Part shown: positions 16,898-24,616 of the stretch, one piece after another
Layout of the letters: each line of letters begins with the position of its first letter
Position numbering within the stretch: the stretch's first letter is position 1
Position numbers and translations under genes: made by a program
Assembly: GCA_019753405.1 (NCBI GenBank)
Contig: JAIKLF010000002.1
Location: 197,985 to 261,984 of the forward strand
Direction: 5' to 3'
Length of the DNA: 64,000 nt
Source: Murdochiella sp. Marseille-P8839
GTDB lineage: Bacteria; Bacillota; Clostridia; Tissierellales; Peptoniphilaceae
The notes under the pieces: model-generated
Told to the model about the DNA's origin: nothing
The model's database searches: none
The model's input: the letters and a program-made list of their open reading frames with translations, nothing else

Positions 16898-17891
16898 GGA
16901 TGCCTATCTATCTAAAGAAGGTGAAAATGTCGTCATTCGAGCGGATAAGATAACGCTGGGACGATTCCCGATTCATATTTTAGAGTCAATCCTTTGCTTT
17001 TCATATGTTGGAATGTCTCCGGCTTTAATGAAATTGTGCAATGAGCATCATGTGTTGGTGAGTTTCCTCACTCCGCAGGGACGTTTTTGTGCACGGCTCG
17101 TTGGCGTTGAAAATGGAAATGTGCTTTTACGACGTCAACAGTACCGCCTTGCGGATAAAGACGCGGCTATTGAGTATGTTCGTAATATCGTATATGCAAA
17201 GGGGCTGAACTCCAAAAGAGTGCTGGCACGCACGCTTCGTGACAATGCAGAAGATGTTGATACGGCGCGAATACAAGTGGTAATGCAAGAAATTGATAGC
17301 GCCTTAGAACGCATCAAAAACGCAGGAAGTATCGATTCGTTACGGGGAGAAGAGGGGCTAATGGCTAAGCACTATTTTGATGTTTTTGACGAGATGATTC
17401 TACAGCAAAGAAAAGATTTCTATTTTGTGGGGCGTAACCGCCGCCCACCGCAAGATCCCGTCAACGCTCTACTGTCTTTCTTTTATACGTTACTCTGTCA
17501 GGACTGTATGAGCGGTTTGGAAGCGGTTGGTTTGGATCCTTACGTTGGATTTTTGCATGTGGATCGCCCGGGTAGAGTTTCTCTTGCTTTGGATTTGATG
17601 GAGGAATTGCGCGCTTTTATTTGTGATAGATCCGTACTGTCCATGATCAACTTAAAAATCATTTCAATGAAAGACTTTGAGTTCAAAGAAAATGGAGCTG
17701 TCTTACTAAAGGAGAGAAGCCGCAATAAGGCTCTTGCGTATTGGCAAAAACAAAAACAAATTGAAATCACGCATCCCTTTTTACAAGAAAAAATTCAAAG
17801 AGGCCTTTTACCCTATGTGCAAGCGATGCTATTGAGTCGTACAATACGAGGAGACCTAGAAAGCTATCCTCCTTTTGTAATGCGTGCTTAG
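16860..17891 (+). CDS. cas1: CRISPR integrase Cas1
   Basis: Cas1 is the spacer-acquisition integrase. The 343-residue protein begins LNTLFVTHEDAYLSKEGENVV (type I-C style) and contains the catalytic segment with Glu in FYFVGRNRRPPQDPVNALLSF, then His in VGFLHVDRPGRVSLALDLMEE (HxxxxGRxSLxxDLxE). GGAG lies upstream of ATG 16860, inside cas4. Transcription with cas4 and cas2 is implied by overlap and a 9-base gap to cas2. Confidence 0.96.
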   Translation: MKKLLNTLFVTHEDAYLSKEGENVVIRADKITLGRFPIHILESILCFSYVGMSPALMKLCNEHHVLVSFLTPQGRFCARLVGVENGNVLLRRQQYRLADKDAAIEYVRNIVYAKGLNSKRVLARTLRDNAEDVDTARIQVVMQEIDSALERIKNAGSIDSLRGEEGLMAKHYFDVFDEMILQQRKDFYFVGRNRRPPQDPVNALLSFFYTLLCQDCMSGLEAVGLDPYVGFLHVDRPGRVSLALDLMEELRAFICDRSVLSMINLKIISMKDFEFKENGAVLLKERSRNKALAYWQKQKQIEITHPFLQEKIQRGLLPYVQAMLLSRTIRGDLESYPPFVMRA

Positions 17892-17900
17892 GAGGCAAAT

Positions 17901-18194
17901 ATGTGGGTTTTGATCACTTATGACGTCAACACAAAAAGTCCGACGGGCGAAAAAAGACTTCGTCAAGTAGCAAAAGCGTGTGTCAACTATGGCCAGAGAG
18001 TGCAGAACTCCGTTTTTGAGTGTAGTGTGACGCCGGCTCAGTTTCGTCTTATTCAAGACAAACTGTCTAAGATCATTGACAAAGAAAAGGATAGTGTCCG
18101 TTTTTATCGCTTGGGCAAAGAAGGCGATCGGAGAATCTCATCGATGGGGAAGAACGATACCTATAACCCGGATAAGGACCTCCTACTCATGTAA
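17901..18194 (+). CDS. cas2: CRISPR adaptation protein Cas2
   Basis: 97-residue ferredoxin-fold partner of Cas1 in the integrase complex. It begins with the classic strand MWVLITYDVNTKSP carrying the conserved Asp, continues with KACVNYGQRVQNSVFECSVT and ends DRRISSMGKN...LLM as in the type I-C subgroup. TAGGAGG precedes ATG 17901. The array leader starts directly after its stop codon. Confidence 0.96.
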   Translation: MWVLITYDVNTKSPTGEKRLRQVAKACVNYGQRVQNSVFECSVTPAQFRLIQDKLSKIIDKEKDSVRFYRLGKEGDRRISSMGKNDTYNPDKDLLLM

Positions 18195-18317
18195 GAACCG
18201 GCGATGCTCATAATCTAACGCTAGGTTCGCGTGTTCTAAGACCGTTTTTTGTTTTTTTTTCATGCTATAATTAATGCAAACATTAAGTTTTACCGCAAAA
18301 AACGTTGCAATTTTGCG
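18195..18317 (+). promoter_or_regulatory. CRISPR leader with extended -10 promoter
   Basis: AT-rich 123-base leader between cas2 and the first repeat. It contains a long T-tract (18245-18260) and TGCTATAAT (18263-18271), a perfect extended -10 box about 47 bases before the array, and then ACGTTGCAATTTTGCG abutting repeat 1, where integrase recognition would be expected. There is no good -35 box; the TGn extension probably compensates. Confidence 0.7.
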
Positions 18318-18950
18318 GTCGCGCCCTTCAGGGGCGCGTGGATTGAAATATCGTGACCGACACTTTTGTCTTTCGTCCTTCTCCCGGTCGCGCCCTTCAG
18401 GGGCGCGTGGATTGAAATGCCTGTAAGGCTTGTTTCGCATCCATCGTCATGCTGTCGCGCCCTTCAGGGGCGCGTGGATTGAAATTTTTCTGTCCGAACC
18501 ATCAGCTGTTTTCCCCAGGTCGCGCCCTTCAGGGGCGCGTGGATTGAAATCATGATATATACCGCAACTCGCCCGGCAGAGCTTTTAGTCGCGCCCTTCA
18601 GGGGCGCGTGGATTGAAATGTTTTTGGCCATCCGTTAAGGCCTGCTCGTTTGAGTCGCGCCCTTCACGGGCGCGTGGATTGAAATTCTGTCCCCTTCGGG
18701 TACTTGTACTCGCTTGTAGGTCGCGCCCTTCACGGGCGCGTGGATTGAAATCCTTACCATTACGGACCTGCAGGACCTTATGGCAAGTCGCGCCCTTCAC
18801 GGGCGCGTGGATTGAAATCTGCACCTCTTTAATTGACCAGCCTGCTTCAAAGGTCGCGCCCTTCACGGGCGCGTGGATTGAAATATAGAGCGCATCGCCT
18901 ATCGCTTTTGCAAGATCAGTCGCGCCCTTCACGGGCGCGTGGATTGAAAT
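18318..18950 (+). CRISPR. Type I-C CRISPR array, 10 repeats of 32 bp
   Basis: Ten 32-base repeats start at 18318, 18387, 18454, 18519, 18588, 18654, 18720, 18787, 18853 and 18919. Each reads GTCGCGCCC-TTCAg/c-GGGCGCG-TGGATTGAAAT, i.e. a 7-bp stem, 5-base loop and 11-base handle. Nine internal spacers measure 37, 35, 33, 37, 34, 34, 35, 34 and 34 bases. Repeats 1-5 have G at the last loop base and repeats 6-10 have C; the stem is unaffected. After repeat 10 there are 32 further spacer-like bases and then only GTCGCG before unrelated coding sequence. The leader is on the cas2 side. Spacer targets could not be determined here. Confidence 0.98.
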
Positions 18951-18982
18951 TGCATCCATCCCATCTTTCTTCTTTTCCAAAC

Positions 18983-19078
18983 GTCGCGGACGTCGGCATC
19001 GTCGGCGATCTCTTCCAGATTGTGCCGAAGCTGACCGAGAAGGTTAAAGAAGACCGCGCGAAGAACGCGGAGCAATAA
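18983..19078 (+). pseudogene. etfA: 3' remnant of electron transfer flavoprotein alpha subunit gene
   Basis: Reading in frame from the broken array end gives VADVGIVGDLFQIVPKLTEK and a charged tail to TAA 19078. This matches the C-terminus of EtfA, whose FAD-domain end reads VADyGIVGDLF-x-(I/V)-(V/L)PxLtE. The rest of the gene is absent, and the upstream bases are CRISPR spacer sequence. The bases GTCGCG are shared by the repeat start and the etfA codons for V-A, so the junction may have formed by recombination at short homology. A downstream terminator probably belonged to the etf operon. Confidence 0.8.
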
Positions 19079-19120
19079 CAAAGTAGTCAAGGTCATCGAG
19101 ATGACCTTTCGCAAAGAAAA

Positions 19121-19155
19121 CCCTGCGTGCCGATCGGTGCGCAGGGCTTTTTGCT
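19121..19155 (+). terminator. Rho-independent terminator
   Basis: CCCTGCG ... CGCAGGG stem with an inner CCGATCGG palindrome, followed by CTTTTTG. It lies 42 bases after the etfA remnant and would also end array transcripts. A second small hairpin AAGGTCAT-cgag-ATGACCTT lies just before it at 19090-19109. Confidence 0.85.
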
Positions 19156-19229
19156 TTATTTTTTGTGATTGCTACGCTTTCTTTCGTCTGATAGAGTAAG
19201 TTGAAGTATAAATGTGAAAAGGAGACAAC

Positions 19230-20006
19230 ATGAAGTATCATCACGCCATTGTTCGCAAACCTGCTCGATCCATGGTTGAAGGCATTACGACCGGCATGTT
19301 CAGCACGGAAACGCCGGTATATGAAAAAGCACTGTTGCAGCACGATGCCTATGTTTCCGCACTCCAGGAACTGGGCGTGGAAGTGCTGGTGTTAGAGCCG
19401 TTGGAACAATATCCCGATTCATGCTTTGTGGAAGATCCGGCAGTGGTCATGAAGGAATGCGCCATTGTCACCAATTCCCCGGCAACAACGCGCCACGGCG
19501 AAAAACAGGAAATCCTCGCTGCCCTACAAAAGTATTATCCTCCTGAACAAATTTTTGCGCTTACTCCTCCGGCAAATATGGAAGGAGGAGATGTATTACA
19601 AGTGAACAATCGGTTTTACATTGGGCTTTCCGATCGTACCAATGCGGAAGGCGTACGTCAGTTTTCCGACATTGTTGCACCATACGGCTATACCGTTACT
19701 GCAGTTCCAGTAACGGAAGGGTTGCATTTGAAGGACTTTGCGGTATATTTGGATCATCGGGATCTTCTGGTGAGCGAGATAATGAACGAGCAGGATGCCT
19801 TTGCTGATTTTAATCGTTTTGTCGTTCCCCGGGAGGAGCTATACGCTATCAATAGTTTATGGATCAATGGTACGGTATTGGTTCCCAAGGGCAATCCGAT
19901 TACGCAGAAGCATATTGAAACCACGGGTTATCCGGTCAAAGTGGTTGATACCGATGAGTTCAAAAAAATTGACGGCAGTCTGACCTGCCTCTCTCTACGA
20001 TTTTAG
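19230..20006 (+). CDS. ddaH: Dimethylarginine dimethylaminohydrolase (DDAH) family amidinohydrolase
   Basis: 258-residue guanidine-group hydrolase of the DDAH/arginine deiminase superfamily. DDAH converts N-omega-methylated arginines to citrulline and methylamines; bacterial members may also act on related guanidines. Family features are PDSCFVEDPAVV, ATTRHGEK, NMEGGDVLQVNNRFYIG, SDRTNAEGVRQF, the catalytic His in LHLKD (H166) and the nucleophile Cys in SLTCLSLRF (C253) at the extreme C-terminus. A GAAAAGGAG site precedes ATG 19230. It is a single-gene unit with its own terminator. Substrate preference is inferred from the family only. Confidence 0.88.
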   Translation: MKYHHAIVRKPARSMVEGITTGMFSTETPVYEKALLQHDAYVSALQELGVEVLVLEPLEQYPDSCFVEDPAVVMKECAIVTNSPATTRHGEKQEILAALQKYYPPEQIFALTPPANMEGGDVLQVNNRFYIGLSDRTNAEGVRQFSDIVAPYGYTVTAVPVTEGLHLKDFAVYLDHRDLLVSEIMNEQDAFADFNRFVVPREELYAINSLWINGTVLVPKGNPITQKHIETTGYPVKVVDTDEFKKIDGSLTCLSLRF

Positions 20007-20015
20007 ATGAAAAGA

Positions 20016-20050
20016 AAAACCACGTCTTCGATGAAAAGACGTGGTTTTTT
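20016..20050 (+). terminator. Rho-independent terminator of ddaH
   Basis: AAAACCACGTCTT / AAGACGTGGTTTT stem, 7-base loop and T6, ten bases after the stop codon. Confidence 0.92.
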
Positions 20051-20095
20051 CTTTGCGAGGGTTATCTGTATTCGTTTTGTATTGCAATGACTACT

Positions 20096-20257
20096 CGTCA
20101 ATCATGGAAATAAAATATCGCTAAATACGGCAACTAAAATTCGCCAACCATGGTAATAAAGAACCGCCAACCATGGCAATACAGAACCGCCAATCGTGGT
20201 AATAGAAGACCGCCAATCATGGTAATGATTTTTTGCCAATCGTGGTAATTTTATTGA
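20096..20257. repeat. Seven tandem 23-bp repeats upstream of the ATPase gene
   Basis: Units begin with CGYCAA (or variant) at 20096, 20119, 20142, 20165, 20188, 20211 and 20234, so the period is exactly 23 bases throughout. The consensus is CGCCAAyCATGGTAATArAG plus three bases; units 3 and 4 contain the palindrome CCATGG. Unit 2 is degenerate. An inverted-sense TGGCGAAATTT follows at 20262. The array ends about 60 bases before the ATPase start, where the promoter should be, so binding of a protein to an iteron-like operator is the simplest reading. The remaining bases of this 309-base intergenic region hold only the ddaH terminator. Confidence 0.85.
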
Positions 20258-20315
20258 AGAATGGCGAAATTTCAATATAATAAGAAGTAGAAATACAGAT
20301 TGTGAGGTAGCGAAA

Positions 20316-21590
20316 ATGGGCATGTATCGCAAGCGAGTGGCGGATGCCATTTTGGTGAGAAAATTAGAAGGAAAAGGTGCGGTTCTTATTGAAGGACCAA
20401 AATGGTGCGGTAAAACGACGACAGCTGAACAGATAGCGCAAAGCATCCTCTATATAGACGATCCAAGTCGAATTGAACAAAATAAGATGATGGCGCAAAT
20501 CAATCCGAAGAGGCTTCTGGACGGAAATACGCCACGTTTGATTGATGAGTGGCAATTAGCGCCAAAACTGTGGGATGCCATCCGCTTTGAAGTGGATCAT
20601 CGAAAACAACTCGGGCAATTTATTCTTACCGGATCTGCCGTACCGGTAGATACAGAAGAAATCATGCATTCCGGAACCGGACGTTTTGCATGGCTTACCA
20701 TGCGCCCGATGAGTCTGTATGAATCCGGTGATTCCACAGGCGATGTGAGTTTGGGAGACCTTTTTGAAACCCCGAAAGTCATTGATGGAGAGTCCCCCCT
20801 CGATTTGGACCGTCTTGCCTTTCTCATCTGCCGAGGCGGATGGCCGAAAGCGGTGGACATGAGAGAGGATCTTGCCTTGGATCAGGCGATAGATTATTAC
20901 GATGCGGTCGTTCGTTCAGATATTCATCGGGCCGATGCAGTGCAGAAAAATACAGAACGCGTAAAGCGACTTATGCGATCATATGCACGGAATCAGGGGT
21001 CACAAATTCCGAACACACGGCTTGCTCAAGATGTTTCGACAAAAGGAGAGATTCCTATTGATGAAAAAACGGTCGCCACGTATTTGGATGCCTTGAGAAA
21101 AATCTTTGTAGTTGAGGATATGGCAGCTTGGAATCCTAATTTGCGCTCAAAGACAGCGATTCGTTCATCCGATACGCGCTATTATGTTGATCCTTCCATC
21201 GCTGTAGCCGCCCTTGGCATTGGTCCGAAGGATTTGATCGCGGACCTCAATACGTTTGGTCTTCTGTTTGAAACGATGTGTGTCCGTGATTTGCGTATCT
21301 TTGCCAATGCCCTAAACGGTGATGTTTTTCACTATCGTGACAAGGATGACTTGGAATGCGATGCAGTTGTTCATCTCCGTGATGGATCATACGGCCTTAT
21401 CGAGATTAAACTGGGAGGAGGTCACCTTATTGAACAAGGTGCGGAAAGCCTGCTGAAGCTCAGCGCGAAAATTGATACGGAGAAAATGAAATCCCCCTCT
21501 TTTTGCGCGGTGCTTATCGGCGTCGGTGACTATGCCTATCGGCGTAAAGATGGCGTGTATGTGGTGCCTTTGGGATGTTTGAAAAATTAA
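20316..21590 (+). CDS. AAA (AAA_14) ATPase with C-terminal DUF4143 domain
   Basis: 424-residue protein of the widespread bacterial family that joins an AAA_14 ATPase to DUF4143. Walker A is GPKWCGKT at 27-34; the Walker B-like strand is PRLIDEWQLAP; sensor region FILTGSAVP; then RFAWLTMRPMSLYESG. The C-terminal part (TYLDALRKIFVVEDMAAWNP, YVDPSIAVAALGI, GLLFETMCVRDLRIFA, and YRDKDDLECDAVVHL...GLIEIKLGG) is DUF4143 with a PD-(D/E)xK-like EIK motif. Biological role is not established; members occur in variable numbers as stand-alone genes and have been suspected to be mobile or defence related. GAGGTAGCG precedes the ATG. Confidence 0.88.
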   Translation: MGMYRKRVADAILVRKLEGKGAVLIEGPKWCGKTTTAEQIAQSILYIDDPSRIEQNKMMAQINPKRLLDGNTPRLIDEWQLAPKLWDAIRFEVDHRKQLGQFILTGSAVPVDTEEIMHSGTGRFAWLTMRPMSLYESGDSTGDVSLGDLFETPKVIDGESPLDLDRLAFLICRGGWPKAVDMREDLALDQAIDYYDAVVRSDIHRADAVQKNTERVKRLMRSYARNQGSQIPNTRLAQDVSTKGEIPIDEKTVATYLDALRKIFVVEDMAAWNPNLRSKTAIRSSDTRYYVDPSIAVAALGIGPKDLIADLNTFGLLFETMCVRDLRIFANALNGDVFHYRDKDDLECDAVVHLRDGSYGLIEIKLGGGHLIEQGAESLLKLSAKIDTEKMKSPSFCAVLIGVGDYAYRRKDGVYVVPLGCLKN

Positions 21591-21592
21591 CA

Positions 21593-21630
21593 AAGAAGGC
21601 CTTTAACCGAAACCGGAAAAGGGCCTTCTT
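21593..21630. terminator. Inverted repeat between convergent ATPase and iolR genes
   Basis: AAGAAGGCC / GGCCTTCTT stem with a 20-base interior that itself contains CCGAAACCGG. T-rich sequence follows on the minus-strand side, so it may serve either gene. Confidence 0.6.
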
Positions 21631-21693
21631 CACTTAGGAGAAGAACGTAGCACCATACGTTCCCATTTTGCTTTTTCTACGATCCTGCTTTCT

Positions 21694-22473
21694 TTACACA
21701 CTTGCAATATATAAACGAACCTGATTGTCATCACAATATTGTACATAATCTTGACGAGGAACAGAGTCGGTGATGATGCCGTCAAAATCACGGATTTCTG
21801 CAAAAGTTTTTAAGGCAACATGATCAAACTTGGAGCTATCTACAAGGAGATATTTCATACGACTATAGGCAATAATCTTTTTTTTGATCTCAAATTCTTC
21901 TAAAGAAGAATTACTTGCGCCATGAGCAAGGTCAATGGCTGAGCAAGCCATAAAGGACTTTAGCACAGAGTTATAGGCTTCAATAGCTTCAAGGCATGAG
22001 GCTCCAACCAAAGAAGCAGTTTTGCTTTTTACAAGTCCGGGCAGTCCTACAACCGTTAGATTGGGATATTCCAGGCCGCGTAATAACACCAAAATGCTAT
22101 TGGTAATGACGGTAATATGATGAAATGGACGGAGGAAATCCATAATGGGAACCGTGGAGCTTCCGGTATCGATAAAAATGATATCATTTTCCTCGATGAA
22201 AGAAGCGGCTTGCTTGGCAATGATTTGTTTTTCTAAGGCATGCGCAGAGTGCCGTTCTTCGTAGGATTTTAAAAGGAACGAACCTTCTTCGGTATTTTTT
22301 ATTGATCGTGCTCCGCCGTAAACTTTTTGAATACTCTTTTCGGCAGCTAACGTATCCAGGTCGCGTCGAATCGTGCTCAGAGATACCTGAAATTGATCGC
22401 ACAACTCGTCAATAGTTACAAGACCATTTTGATCAATAAATTTTTCCAACTCTAATAAGCGCTCTTTTTTCAT
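21694..22473 (-). CDS. iolR: DeoR-family transcriptional repressor, IolR-like
   Basis: 259-residue DeoR-type regulator. The N-terminal winged helix (ERLLELEKFIDQNGLVTIDE, VSLSTIRRDLDTLAAEKSIQ, KVYGGARS) binds DNA, and the DeoRC sensor domain (IIFIDTGSSTVPIMDFL, ITNSILVLLRGLE, HGASNSSLEEFEIKK, LLVDSSKFDHVAL) binds a sugar phosphate. The YVQYCDDNQVRLYIA end resembles Bacillus subtilis IolR (YTQYCNEHQI), whose inducer is 2-deoxy-5-keto-gluconate 6-phosphate. It is transcribed divergently from the iolJ-iolC operon, which makes that compound. Three 11-bp direct repeats lie in the shared intergenic region. Regulation of the operon is inferred from these facts. Confidence 0.85.
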   Translation of the reverse strand: MKKERLLELEKFIDQNGLVTIDELCDQFQVSLSTIRRDLDTLAAEKSIQKVYGGARSIKNTEEGSFLLKSYEERHSAHALEKQIIAKQAASFIEENDIIFIDTGSSTVPIMDFLRPFHHITVITNSILVLLRGLEYPNLTVVGLPGLVKSKTASLVGASCLEAIEAYNSVLKSFMACSAIDLAHGASNSSLEEFEIKKKIIAYSRMKYLLVDSSKFDHVALKTFAEIRDFDGIITDSVPRQDYVQYCDDNQVRLYIASV

Positions 22474-22518
22474 GTTTCATCCTTATCAACGTGCCCTATT
22501 TATGAACATATTGCTCTA

Positions 22519-22550
22519 AATCTACTCACAATCTACTCACAATCTACCAT
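22519..22550. repeat. Three 11-bp direct repeats, candidate IolR operator
   Basis: AATCTACTCAC at 22519 and 22530 is followed by AATCTACCAT at 22541, giving an exact 11-base period, one helical turn. It lies between iolR and the operon promoter. Confidence 0.6.
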
Positions 22551-22610
22551 AAGAATCCATACATAGGCAATAGAAATGCGTTAATAGGGTGTAAAAACGT
22601 AAAAATTAGA

Positions 22611-22639
22611 TTGACACAACAGGAAAACATTTGTAGTAT
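22611..22639 (+). promoter_or_regulatory. Promoter of the iolJ-iolC-TRAP operon
   Basis: Perfect TTGACA (22611-22616) and TAGTAT (22634-22639) with 17-base spacing, about 57 bases before the iolJ start. Confidence 0.75.
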
Positions 22640-22695
22640 ATGAGTATATTGAATGAAAAACACTCAATTAGTTCACAACAAGAAAGGAGGAATGG

Positions 22696-23541
22696 TTGAA
22701 GGTTACATTGACAACGTTGCTGGAAAAAGCAGAGAAAGAAAATTCCGCCGTCGGCTGTTTTACGGTGCCAAATATGGAAATTCTGATGGCTGCCGTTGCA
22801 GCAGCAGAAGAGAAGCAATGCCCGATTGTGATCCAGATTGCGGAAGGAAGGCTGGCTCATTCGCCTCTGCATTATCTTGGCCCGATGATGGTACGTGCAG
22901 CAGAGGAGGCAAAAGTGCCGATCTGCGTCCACTTAGATCATGGACTGACCGAAGATGCTATTCAGCAAGCGCTTGATTTGGGATTCAGCTCGGTCATGTA
23001 TGACGGTTCACGGAATGATATTGCTGAAAACATTGCAAGGACGCAACGCGTTACTGAAATAGCCAAGCGATATGGAGCAACAGTAGAAGCGGAAATTGGA
23101 GCTATCGGCGGAAAAGAGGCGACAGATAACGTAGAAACGGTGAAGTATTCCTCCCTTGCCGACGTGAAAAGGTTTTCGAAAGAGTGCGATGTTGATGCTT
23201 TGGCTGTCGCTATCGGCAATGCGCATGGTCATTACAAAGGAGTGCCAAAATTGAACATGGAGCTGCTTGAGCAATTGGCGGAAGCTTCCGCATTTCCGTT
23301 GGTTTTACACGGCGGAAGCGGCATTACCGCCGAGCAGTTTCGTGCATGTATTGGACACGGCATTCGCAAGATCAACATTGCCACCAGTGTCCTGGACGCC
23401 TATGTCGAAGGTCTGCGTGAAGCCATAAAAGAAAATCCTTTATGTACGTACTACCAAGTCAATGAATTTGGTCGAAAGTATGCGAAGGAAGAGGTGAAAC
23501 GGCACATTACCGTTTTCAACAACAAGGAGGTATTAGCGTGA
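22696..23541 (+). CDS. iolJ: Class II aldolase, 6-phospho-5-dehydro-2-deoxy-D-gluconate aldolase type
   Basis: 281-residue zinc-dependent class II aldolase of the FbaA/GatY/IolJ family. Metal and substrate residues sit in VPICVHLDHG, SVMYDGS, VEAEIGAIGG, VAIGNAHGHYKG and LVLHGGSGI with INIATSVLDAY at the phosphate site. IolJ splits DKGP into dihydroxyacetone phosphate and malonate semialdehyde. The start is taken as TTG 22696, preceded by AAAGGAGG; the nearby ATG 22692 is in another frame that soon leaves the family sequence. Assignment to IolJ rather than fructose-bisphosphate aldolase rests on the next gene, iolC, and the operon's mmsA. Confidence 0.82.
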   Translation: MKVTLTTLLEKAEKENSAVGCFTVPNMEILMAAVAAAEEKQCPIVIQIAEGRLAHSPLHYLGPMMVRAAEEAKVPICVHLDHGLTEDAIQQALDLGFSSVMYDGSRNDIAENIARTQRVTEIAKRYGATVEAEIGAIGGKEATDNVETVKYSSLADVKRFSKECDVDALAVAIGNAHGHYKGVPKLNMELLEQLAEASAFPLVLHGGSGITAEQFRACIGHGIRKINIATSVLDAYVEGLREAIKENPLCTYYQVNEFGRKYAKEEVKRHITVFNNKEVLA

Positions 23542-24554
23542 AGTATATCGAGTTTCCCCAGGATCGTCCCATTGATTTGATTGCGCTGGGACGCATTGCG
23601 GTAGATTTCAACCCCATCGATTACAACCGTCCGCTGGAAGATAGTGTAGAGTTTCGGAAATATGTTGGCGGTTCACCTTCCAATATTGCCATCGGCTTGG
23701 CCCGATTAGGCAAAAAAGTGGGGTTCATCGGAAAAATTTCTGATGATCAGATGGGAACATTCGTCGAGAATACATTTAAAGCGGAAGGCATTGATACCTC
23801 ACAAGTCGTTCGTGCGACCGGAGGAGAGAAGATCGGGCTCACTTTTACGGAGATTTTAAGCGAAACCGAGAGCAGCATCCTCATGTACCGCAAAGAAGTA
23901 GCAGATTTGAAACTTGACGTGGATGAGGTGGATGAGGAGTACATTAAGAAGGCGAAGGCTATTGAAATTTCAGGCACAGCGCTTTCCGAATCGCCCTCGC
24001 GTGAAGCGGCACTGAAAGCCATGTTTCTTGCACTAAAACACGGCACGAAAATCATTTTTGACATTGATTATCGCGCGTATTCCTGGAAAAACGACGATGA
24101 AATTGCAATTTACTATTCCATTGTAGCGTCACATGCCGATGTCATTTTAGGCTCAAGAGAAGAGTTTAATAAAGCGGAAAGATTAATCGCGCAGGGAATG
24201 AACGATCGTCAGAGCGCTGATTACTGGTTGGGTCGCGGTGCCTCTATTGTAGTGATTAAACATGGAAAAGAGGGATCGACAGCGTATACAAAAGACGGTG
24301 AAAGCTATTCCATTAAACCGTTCCCGGTTAAAGCATTAAAAGGCTTTGGTGGCGGAGACGGCTATGCCGCAGCATTTCTGTATGGGCTGTTTGAAGGAAT
24401 GGATATGATCGACTGTCTGGAAATGGGCAGCGCAGAGGCGGCTATGTTGGTAGCTAGTCACGCATGTAGTGCAGACATGCCGACACTGGAAGAACTTCGT
24501 GAATTCATTACTCATGAAAAAGCGGAATATGGAGAGATGGTGGCACGCGTATAA
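23538..24554 (+). CDS. iolC: 5-dehydro-2-deoxygluconokinase
   Basis: 338-residue PfkB-family kinase closely resembling IolC, which phosphorylates 2-deoxy-5-keto-D-gluconate. Recognisable segments: DLIALGRIAVDFNPIDYNRP, the first PfkB signature KYVGGSPSNIAIGLARLGKK, ILMYRKEVADL, SGTALSESPSREA, FDIDYRAYSW and VVIKHGKEGS. The catalytic loop reads GFGGGDGYAAAF at 269-280, with Asp274 as the base; the more usual motif is GAGDx. GTG 23538 overlaps the iolJ stop by 4 bases and follows AACAAGGAGG, so the pair is translationally coupled. Confidence 0.9.
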   Translation: MKYIEFPQDRPIDLIALGRIAVDFNPIDYNRPLEDSVEFRKYVGGSPSNIAIGLARLGKKVGFIGKISDDQMGTFVENTFKAEGIDTSQVVRATGGEKIGLTFTEILSETESSILMYRKEVADLKLDVDEVDEEYIKKAKAIEISGTALSESPSREAALKAMFLALKHGTKIIFDIDYRAYSWKNDDEIAIYYSIVASHADVILGSREEFNKAERLIAQGMNDRQSADYWLGRGASIVVIKHGKEGSTAYTKDGESYSIKPFPVKALKGFGGGDGYAAAFLYGLFEGMDMIDCLEMGSAEAAMLVASHACSADMPTLEELREFITHEKAEYGEMVARV

Positions 24555-24616
24555 CCGACATGCGCGGTAACGCAAAAGCAGGAATGATCGTGAACAAAGA
24601 TGGAAAGGGGAAAAGA

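Noticed and set aside
18183..18980. Open frames on both strands across the CRISPR array (repeated FNPRAPEGRD and ISIHAPVKGA peptides)
   Set aside because: These are translations of the CRISPR repeats, a well-known source of false proteins; the periodicity follows the 32-base repeats.
22692..22976. ATG 22692 as the start of the aldolase gene
   Set aside because: That frame is a different protein with no aldolase residues; TTG 22696 has the right frame and a good ribosome site.
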